19,175 nucleotides of DNA from an uncultured Eubacteriales bacterium. Lineage in GTDB: Bacteria; Bacillota; Clostridia; Oscillospirales; Acutalibacteraceae. The notes below the pieces were generated by a model. That model was not told where the DNA came from. It worked only from the letters and a program-made list of their open reading frames with translations, and did not search any database. Shown here piece by piece: positions 13,540-19,175 of the stretch (the stretch's first letter is position 1; each line of letters begins with the position of its first letter). Made by a program: the position numbers and the translations under genes. The stretch spans positions 1 to 19,175 of the forward strand of contig ONEU01000018.1 of the NCBI GenBank assembly GCA_900316925.1, read 5' to 3'.

Positions 13540-14160
13540 TCAGAGAAACAGAAGAATCACAGCGGCTGTTCCCTGCAGGACGGCCGCTGCACCGAAAACA
13601 ATGGCCAGAATCCTCAGAACGCTGCTCCCTTTATCGGGACTCACCGGATCGGGAGTACAGAAACCCACGGGTTTTCTGGGCATAGCGGAAAGCTGACGGT
13701 CCAGCTCCTGTGTGATCGTTTCAATGGGAGGACGGCTGTCCTCACGGTATGTCAGTTCATAGCTTTTTTGCAGCTCTGACAGAAGCCGCTTTTCCATCAT
13801 GTGGCGGATCACTTCCGTTTCATCCGGCAGCAGTACCAGTGTCTGCTGCTCTGCACGAAGCAGATAGGCGGTACTGCCGCTGTCATCAATGAGCTTCTCC
13901 GATCGGATCTCGCCGCCGGAGGAGGACAGAACCGTTGACAGCAGGGTGTCGGTACTGTGGTGACTGCCGTCAAGACCGCCGATGATGAATACCAGCCGGC
14001 AGCGGCTGACGGAATCCTTCAGAAGAGCCGGCAGGTCAGACGGCTCCGTGGCCGCCTTTGACCCGCTCCCCTCCAGATCATAGGGGGTCAGAAGCGTTTG
14101 CAGGAGCTTCTCTGTCTCCGCCGTCCTGCCCGCATGATAGAAAATGATCTCATAGTTCAT
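13540..14160 (-). CDS. Tail-anchored protein with degenerate CinA/MoCF-like domain
   Basis: A 206-aa protein with a cytoplasmic domain (1-131), a linker and one C-terminal membrane helix (182-206, LRILAIVFGAAAVLQGTAAV). The domain recalls the N-terminal MoCF domain of CinA: LVFIIGGLDGSHHSTDTLLS (57-76) resembles the GGLGPTxDD motif, and GSTAYLLRAEQQTLVLLPDE (95-114) resembles the G.A.G....gk.ii.LPGvP segment. The acidic motif is not conserved, so binding or catalysis is doubtful. The same order of elements occurs in the N-terminus of the sortase encoded just upstream (MNxEIxF...IFI...LLVLLP). It starts 17 bases after the sortase stop with a poor ribosome binding site, suggesting translational coupling. 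The assignment rests on pattern resemblance only. Confidence 0.8.
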   Translation of the reverse strand: MNYEIIFYHAGRTAETEKLLQTLLTPYDLEGSGSKAATEPSDLPALLKDSVSRCRLVFIIGGLDGSHHSTDTLLSTVLSSSGGEIRSEKLIDDSGSTAYLLRAEQQTLVLLPDETEVIRHMMEKRLLSELQKSYELTYREDSRPPIETITQELDRQLSAMPRKPVGFCTPDPVSPDKGSSVLRILAIVFGAAAVLQGTAAVILLFL

Positions 14161-14177
14161 AGTTTTTTCCGTCCGTA

Positions 14178-16721
14178 TCAGTCTTCATCTTCCGCAGATG
14201 ATTCTGTGCTTTCCTCTACCGGATCAGAGCTGTCGTCTGAGGATTCTGCCGGTGATTCCTGTGCTGTGACGGCATCCAGCTTCCGCTTGCCGTCTGCCAG
14301 GAGCGATGCAACCTGATCGGTGGAATTGGCAACCTGAATCCTCTGCATATAATCATCCACGATCTTTTCAACCTGCTGCTGTGCGTCTGATGACAGCGTG
14401 GAAGCGTCCACATAAGAATCCAGCTCAAGGACAGCATTTGCTTTCGCATGGACCAGTTCATCTGCCCGGCGGGATTCCTCGGCACGGCGGGATTCCTCCG
14501 CTGTTCGGGATTCCTCGGCGCGGCGGGATTCCTCGGCGCGGCGGGACTCTTCCGCACGGCGGGATTCCTCGGCACGACGGGATTCCTCCGCCTTACGGGA
14601 TTCCTCCTGCTCTTTTCTGGAGCTTTCCTCATCCGAACGCATCTCGGCGTTGGTTTTGATCTTTCCTAACTTCTCGATTGCCTCCCGGGAAAGATTTGCC
14701 GCTTCCTCAGGAGTTGTCGCCTTGTTGATCCTCTCGGTATAGGCGTCAATGATATCGTTAACCTGGTCGGCCTGGGCGATCCGGTACTCATTGCCTGCCA
14801 CAGAGCTTCTCATCGCATAGATGGCGTCATTCTTGGCATTCTCCAGTGCACGGATGCTGGCCTCACTGGCTTCGCTGGCAGCTTGTTCGGCCTGTCTCTT
14901 GCTGACTTCGTTATCGGAGGCTACCTGCTGCTTTGTACGCACCTTATCCAATTCAATGATCGCCTCGTCATACAGGGCGTTCACTTCCGTAGCCTTGGTG
15001 GCTTCCTTAATCAGCTTGGAGTAGTTATTGATAATGGCATTGATCTGTGCCTGCTCCTCCGGGGCATATTCTCTGCCCTTGATATGATCCTTGAGCATTC
15101 TTTCGGCATTCTGTTTACCCTCGGTAAGCAGCTTTTCCAGATCCTCGTCATCCTTGGCGGACCATTTGCCCTGACCGTCGTACCAGTCGATCTTCTTATT
15201 ATTGTAAGCGTCCTGGAAGGAGGTCACCTCCGGCTTTGTACCGCCGTAAGCATAGTACCATCCGTCCGGATAGAGCGGGTCGGGATTTGCCTTTGCCTTG
15301 GAGACATCCACGGTAGCATCCTCACCGTCACGCACCTTTCTGGCAACCACGACGAACCGGAAGTCCTGCATATCGTAGTTACAGGTGGAAAGGGTCACGA
15401 TCGTATCGTTCTCATTGAGCGTGACAGGGCAATCCACCAGGGAACGTACCCGCAGCTCATAGATAAAGTTCAGGAAATCATAATCGCTGGTAAAGCTGCC
15501 TCTCAGGTAGTTGAAGAACTCTCCCTGGGATTCCAGCGTATTCGTCTTGAAGACGGAAACGATCTTCCACTTTGCCTTTTCATACAGGGTATTGAAGGTG
15601 ATGACAGGCGCCTTTTTATAAAAATTGAGGAAGTCGTCGTCACCATAGTAGTTGATATTGGCAAACATACGGCCATCCTGCATGTGATGTCCGTGCAGGA
15701 TCATGTTCTTGGAATCAAGGTTGCTGCGGTAGTCCATGAAGATCGTACCGTACTTTGAATAGTTGCCGTAGAAATCACGGTGCAGATAATACTCGGGGTC
15801 CTTATCATCCGAGGAGCGCACCACAACATAGTCGATCACGGTATTGGGCACCTTGACCCACCCGACGGTGTCAGGATTGACAGCCAGCAGCCTGCGGAAA
15901 TCCGCCAGCACGCCGCCGGTACCGTCCTTCGGCTTGGGCTCCGCATCACTGCCCTCCCCTTCGACGGTGGACACCAGCAGATCATGGATCTCTCCGGTCA
16001 GATGATCGTTGACGGCCGGCTCAATGATCAGAATATTGACCAGCATATACGAAGATACCAGGAAGGTACAGATCGCCAGCATCAGGATGACCTTCCTCAC
16101 CACATCCACCGGTCTGTCGCCCTTGCAGGGGAAGAAACGCTTCCAGAACGACCGTTTCTTTTTCGGCGTGACCAGTTTCTTGGCGGCGGTATAGAGCACA
16201 CTGCTGAAATCGGTGTCCAGCAGCTCATGCCGGGGCAGCAGCACCAGCAGCTTATTGTTATACTCCGCCGTATAGAAATAGAGCAGCGGGTTCTCGATCG
16301 TCACAACGCCCTCACTGATATCGATCAGCTCATCGCCCTTGGAGACCTTCTCTTTTTTGGCTTTCTTCTTTTTCTTCTTGTCAGATGTGCCACCGTCATG
16401 CTCATCGTCGCTCTCTTTGATGCACTCCGTCTCGTAGCGCTTGAGCTTGGTAATCAGACCGATCTGGTCGAGAAACTCCTTTGCCTTCTCCTCACTATCC
16501 TCCGAGAGGACGTCGGCAATGAAGATCATCCCGATCTTCTCCTCTCCCGATTCACTCACCTGAAGAGCTTCATTGATGCTGTCGCGGGTGAGATTGATCT
16601 CGGTCTTGAAGATGATATTGATATTGCTCTGGGAAAGCTTCTTCACGGTTTTTTCAAAATGCGGCTCGGCAGTCTGTCCGAAAGCCTTTCCGCTTCTTGG
16701 AAAATAGATCTCTGCATTCAT
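14178..16721 (-). CDS. Class B-type sortase with cytoplasmic and long C-terminal extensions
   Basis: An 847-aa protein, over three times the usual sortase length. Residues 1-208 are cytoplasmic, with a degenerate CinA/MoCF-like pattern split by a lysine-rich insert (115-127). A membrane helix follows (209-233), then a class B sortase core (about 272-462). The catalytic triad is complete: H345 in ILHGHHM, C447 in TLSTCNY and R455 in DFRFVVVA. Residues 463-847 add an external tail: three related helical repeats of about 70 residues (525-597, 624-693, 755-821), coiled-coil linkers, seven AEESRR-like hexads (711-752) and an acidic end. Family knowledge: sortases cleave a sorting signal and transfer the protein to the cell wall or to pilins; no substrate gene is visible here. 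GAGGAG precedes the ATG, 13 bases after the thiI stop. Confidence 0.93.
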   Translation of the reverse strand: MNAEIYFPRSGKAFGQTAEPHFEKTVKKLSQSNINIIFKTEINLTRDSINEALQVSESGEEKIGMIFIADVLSEDSEEKAKEFLDQIGLITKLKRYETECIKESDDEHDGGTSDKKKKKKAKKEKVSKGDELIDISEGVVTIENPLLYFYTAEYNNKLLVLLPRHELLDTDFSSVLYTAAKKLVTPKKKRSFWKRFFPCKGDRPVDVVRKVILMLAICTFLVSSYMLVNILIIEPAVNDHLTGEIHDLLVSTVEGEGSDAEPKPKDGTGGVLADFRRLLAVNPDTVGWVKVPNTVIDYVVVRSSDDKDPEYYLHRDFYGNYSKYGTIFMDYRSNLDSKNMILHGHHMQDGRMFANINYYGDDDFLNFYKKAPVITFNTLYEKAKWKIVSVFKTNTLESQGEFFNYLRGSFTSDYDFLNFIYELRVRSLVDCPVTLNENDTIVTLSTCNYDMQDFRFVVVARKVRDGEDATVDVSKAKANPDPLYPDGWYYAYGGTKPEVTSFQDAYNNKKIDWYDGQGKWSAKDDEDLEKLLTEGKQNAERMLKDHIKGREYAPEEQAQINAIINNYSKLIKEATKATEVNALYDEAIIELDKVRTKQQVASDNEVSKRQAEQAASEASEASIRALENAKNDAIYAMRSSVAGNEYRIAQADQVNDIIDAYTERINKATTPEEAANLSREAIEKLGKIKTNAEMRSDEESSRKEQEESRKAEESRRAEESRRAEESRRAEESRRAEESRTAEESRRAEESRRADELVHAKANAVLELDSYVDASTLSSDAQQQVEKIVDDYMQRIQVANSTDQVASLLADGKRKLDAVTAQESPAESSDDSSDPVEESTESSAEDED
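14466..14591 (-). repeat. 18-bp coding tandem repeat (AEESRR hexads)
   Basis: Seven 18-base units encode AEESRR, with one variant AEESRT. The DNA units are similar (GGATTCCTC with CGGCG on the plus strand) but differ at third positions. The peptide is predicted to be a highly charged single helix or coiled coil, and unit number may vary between strains. Confidence 0.85.
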
Positions 16722-16734
16722 CCTTCATCACTCC

Positions 16735-17904
16735 TCATTGTATTACGGTGAGTTTTACATTCTGGACAGCCTCATCAATCAGTCTTTCACAATCCGTTTT
16801 CTGCTGTTCTTCCGCTACCGTTGCCTCCACGGGCCTGGTGCGGGGATGTTTGGGGGTAAATACGGTACAGCAATCCTCGTAGGGCTGTATGGATACCTCA
16901 AAGGTGTCAATCTTACGGGAGATCTCGATGATCTCCTCCTTGTCCATTCCGATCAGGGGACGGAACACCGGCATGGTGCAGACAGCGTCGGTACAGGCAA
17001 TCGACCCGATGGTCTGACTGGCCACCTGACCGAGACTCTCCCCCGTGATGAGGGCCTGACAGCCGTTGTCACGGGCGATCCGTTCGGAGATCTGCATCAT
17101 AAAGCGCCGCATGATGATGGTAAAGTATTCCTCGTGGCAGTTCTCCCGGATCTGCTCCTGTATCTCCGTAAAGGGAACGGTGAACATCCTGATCCTGCCG
17201 GTATAGCGTGCCACACGGTGCAGCAGCTCCGCCACCTTTTCCTCCGCCCTGACGCTGGTATACGGCGGGCTGGCAAAATGTACGGCAATCAGCTCCAGTC
17301 CTCTCTTTGCCATCATATAGGAAGCCACGGGACTGTCGATACCGCCGGAAATGAGCACGGCTGCTTTTCCGCCGGTACCGATTGGGATACCGCCGGCACC
17401 CCTGACCAGCCCTGCACGGATATAGGCTCCGAAATCCCTGACCTCTACCGTCACGACCACATCCGGCTCGTGAACGTTGACCGTCAGATGCGGGAAGGCC
17501 TCCAGCAGACAACTGCCGACCTCTGCGCTGATCTCCGGTGACTTGTAGGGAAACTTCTTATCCGAACGCTTGGACTCCACCTTAAAGGTTTTTGCGTCCT
17601 CCATCGTTTCCTTCAGGTACTCACAGGCGGCCTGCTTGATCTGCTCCAGATCCTTTTCGGCGCTGCAGGCACGGGCAAAGGCGGCAATACCGAAAATATG
17701 TGCCACGCAATCGGCCGCTTCATCCATATCCGCATCGTCATACACCGGCTCCACATAAATGGTGGATTGTGCGGCACGGACATGGAAGCTGCCGATCTTA
17801 GCCAACCGACGCTTCAGGCTGCGGATCAGTGTATCCTCGAAGTTCTTACGGTTCAGTCCCTTGAGGACGATCTCGCCCAGCTTTACCAGTATGATTTCCT
17901 TCAT
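16735..17904 (-). CDS. thiI: tRNA 4-thiouridine synthase ThiI (no rhodanese domain)
   Basis: A 389-aa enzyme that adenylates and thiolates U8 of tRNA and, in many bacteria, also takes part in thiazole synthesis. Residues 1-60 form the ferredoxin-like domain, and about 60-165 the THUMP domain for tRNA binding. The PP-loop pyrophosphatase signature SGGIDSPV is at 186-193. The protein stops without the C-terminal rhodanese domain of the E. coli enzyme, as usual in Firmicutes, where a dedicated cysteine desulfurase supplies the persulfide. A cysteine pair (C345/C346, YEDCCTVF) lies in the conserved C-terminal position. GGGAG precedes the ATG. It follows the cysteine desulfurase by 65 bases. Confidence 0.97.
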   Translation of the reverse strand: MKEIILVKLGEIVLKGLNRKNFEDTLIRSLKRRLAKIGSFHVRAAQSTIYVEPVYDDADMDEAADCVAHIFGIAAFARACSAEKDLEQIKQAACEYLKETMEDAKTFKVESKRSDKKFPYKSPEISAEVGSCLLEAFPHLTVNVHEPDVVVTVEVRDFGAYIRAGLVRGAGGIPIGTGGKAAVLISGGIDSPVASYMMAKRGLELIAVHFASPPYTSVRAEEKVAELLHRVARYTGRIRMFTVPFTEIQEQIRENCHEEYFTIIMRRFMMQISERIARDNGCQALITGESLGQVASQTIGSIACTDAVCTMPVFRPLIGMDKEEIIEISRKIDTFEVSIQPYEDCCTVFTPKHPRTRPVEATVAEEQQKTDCERLIDEAVQNVKLTVIQ

Positions 17905-17969
17905 GTTGTCTTCTCCCTTTTTCCAGGCTGAATGTCACTTCTCAAAAATAAACTCATAACAGAAGTGTA

Positions 17970-19112
17970 TCACTTTTGAACGCTTCTTGCAAGTGTATTA
18001 TTCGCATTTCTGATTTTCTCCGCCAGTTCATCCGTTTCTTCGACGGTATTATAGCGTGAAAAGCTCACACGGACAGCGGAATCGGACTCGGCAGCCGACA
18101 GTCCCATGGATGAGAGCACATGACTCTTTTTCCCCTTGGCACAGGCTGAACCGCTGGATACATAGATCTGCCGTTCCTCCAGATAATGCAGCATGGTCTC
18201 CGAACGGATGCCCGTCACCGAAAAATTCAGAATATAGGGCAGGCTGTCTTCGGACGAATGGATGACAACCGATTCTATGGCGGAAAGACGTTCCCGCAGA
18301 TGACGGTTCAGTTCCTCCATCAACCGTCTTTCTTCTTTCATATCGGGCAGCGCACGGATGGCAGCCCCCATTCCGCAGATTGCCGGAAGCGGTTCGGTTC
18401 CGGGACGCAGCTTTTTCTCCTGTTCACCGCCGTAATGCAGCGGGATGATCCTCGCTCCCCGACGCAGATAGAGAATACCCGCTCCCTTGGGACCGTGGAT
18501 CTTATGGGAGCTGGCACTGAGCAGGTCGATCCCCCATTTTTTAGGCTTCAGCGGCAGCTTGCCGAATGCCTGCACCGCATCCACATGGAACAGGGCCGGT
18601 GCACCGGCTCTGTCAATGATGCGTCTGACGGTCTCAATGGGCTGGATGGCGCCGGTCTCGTTATTGACCGCCATCATGCTCACCAGGACGGTTCTGCTGT
18701 CCACCGCCTTCGCCAGTTCCTCGGCACTGACTGCGCCGTAACGGTCCGGCATCAGGTACACTACCTCAAACCCGTCCTTCTCCAGCTGCTGCATCGCTTC
18801 GATCACGGAGGAATGTTCCACCGCCGTGGTCACGATCCTGTTGCCCCGGCGTCTCAGCGCTTTCACCGCACCGAATACCGCCGTATTGTTGCTCTCCGTA
18901 CCGCCGGAGGTAAAAACGATCTCCGAAGGCTCCGCCGACAGCAGCTCCGCAGCCGCATTTCTGGCTGCTTCCAGCTCTTTCTCGGCATCATATCCCTTCC
19001 GGTGGAGGGATGAGGGATTCCCGTATGTAGTTGTCATTATTTCCAGCGCCTTCTGTGCCGCTTCCGGACATACCCGGGTGGTGGCGCTGTTATCAAGATA
19101 GATCTCTTTCAC
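17970..19112 (-). CDS. NifS/IscS-type cysteine desulfurase
   Basis: A 380-aa PLP enzyme that takes sulfur from cysteine as a protein persulfide. Visible are the N-terminal IYLDNSATTRV, the PLP-binding lysine K204 in SSHKIHGPKG, RPGTE at 236-240 and the catalytic C324 in SSGSACAKGKKSHVL. The position upstream of thiI suggests it is the dedicated sulfur donor (the NifZ role described in B. subtilis). The start is GTG at 19112-19110: an in-frame stop lies three codons upstream, so no longer start exists. The GTG overlaps the stop of the preceding gene as GTGA, implying translational coupling. Confidence 0.96.
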   Translation of the reverse strand: MKEIYLDNSATTRVCPEAAQKALEIMTTTYGNPSSLHRKGYDAEKELEAARNAAAELLSAEPSEIVFTSGGTESNNTAVFGAVKALRRRGNRIVTTAVEHSSVIEAMQQLEKDGFEVVYLMPDRYGAVSAEELAKAVDSRTVLVSMMAVNNETGAIQPIETVRRIIDRAGAPALFHVDAVQAFGKLPLKPKKWGIDLLSASSHKIHGPKGAGILYLRRGARIIPLHYGGEQEKKLRPGTEPLPAICGMGAAIRALPDMKEERRLMEELNRHLRERLSAIESVVIHSSEDSLPYILNFSVTGIRSETMLHYLEERQIYVSSGSACAKGKKSHVLSSMGLSAAESDSAVRVSFSRYNTVEETDELAEKIRNANNTLARSVQK

Positions 19113-19175
19113 TCTTGTTCACCTGATCCTGCCGGTGGAGCCGGCGTCTCATATTTTGCTGCAAAACGGGCAGAA
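19109..19175 (-). CDS. C-terminal end of an unidentified upstream gene (partial)
   Basis: A minus-strand frame open to the right edge and ending at TGA 19111-19109 inside the nifS GTG codon. The last 21 residues read SARFAAKYETPAPPAGSGEQ plus E, a flexible Pro/Ala/Gly-rich end. The 4-base overlap and the lack of any promoter for nifS in this stretch support a real operon partner. The family cannot be told from so little. Confidence 0.6.
   Translation of the reverse strand, partial: SARFAAKYETPAPPAGSGEQE

Noticed and set aside
14466..14591. Regular 18-bp units resembling a short repeat array.
   Set aside because: No spacers; the units stay in frame and encode AEESRR hexads of the sortase tail, so it is a coding tandem repeat and not CRISPR.
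15780..16751. Long plus-strand frame of 323 codons opposite the sortase (also 14883-15758, and 5381-6250 opposite comM, 867-2012 opposite ribBA).
   Set aside because: These are shadows of well-supported genes: no family motifs, no ribosome binding sites and low-complexity composition.

Overview
The window looks like chromosomal DNA of a low-to-mid GC Gram-positive anaerobe of the Clostridia, most plausibly a Ruminococcus-like member of the Oscillospiraceae/Ruminococcaceae. This is inferred from a SigH-type sigma factor, a ThiI without a rhodanese domain, a class B sortase, a BspA-type leucine-rich-repeat protein, and consensus sigma-A promoters with 17-bp spacers. No phage, integrase or transposase gene was seen.

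Layout. 1-3180 (+): riboflavin operon, the end of ribD, then ribE, ribBA and ribH, plus a HAD phosphatase that may supply the missing pathway phosphatase; it ends in a strong bidirectional terminator. 3330-5191 (-): a double zinc-ribbon protein, a SigH-like sigma factor and a small zinc-ribbon protein of unknown function. 5246-5387: a divergent promoter region with a perfect 28-nt dyad. 5432-6964 (+): ComM/YifB AAA ATPase. 7058-8887 (-): membrane protein with a RanBP2-like zinc finger and TPR-like repeats. 8967-9670: a gene-free island with two copies of a 236-bp hairpin-rich repeat and one copy of a 103-bp hairpin repeat. 9671-10184 (-): a 40-aa membrane microprotein and an ArsR-type regulator. 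10463-11020 (+): MntP manganese exporter, divergent from that pair. 11262-12479 (+): membrane-anchored BspA-like protein. 12570-12646 (-): tRNA-Arg(CCT). 12968-13414 (+): small lipoprotein. 13540-19175 (-): a compact operon of an unidentified gene end, a cysteine desulfurase, ThiI, a very large modified sortase, and a tail-anchored protein related to the sortase N-terminus.

How the parts work together. RibD, RibE, RibBA and RibH cover riboflavin synthesis from GTP and ribulose-5-phosphate. NifS-type desulfurase and ThiI form a sulfur relay for tRNA 4-thiouridine. ArsR, the microprotein and MntP suggest a metal-homeostasis locus.

The most unusual object is the 847-aa sortase. It has a cytoplasmic domain resembling a degenerate CinA/MoCF (molybdopterin-binding-like) fold, one membrane span, a class B sortase core with His, Cys and Arg, and a roughly 385-aa extracellular extension with three related helical repeats, an AEESRR hexad stretch and an acidic tail. 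The next gene encodes a protein with a similar N-terminal domain and a C-terminal membrane anchor. This pair, the 236-bp structured repeat and the microprotein/ArsR operon with its candidate operator are the best candidates for undescribed biology.
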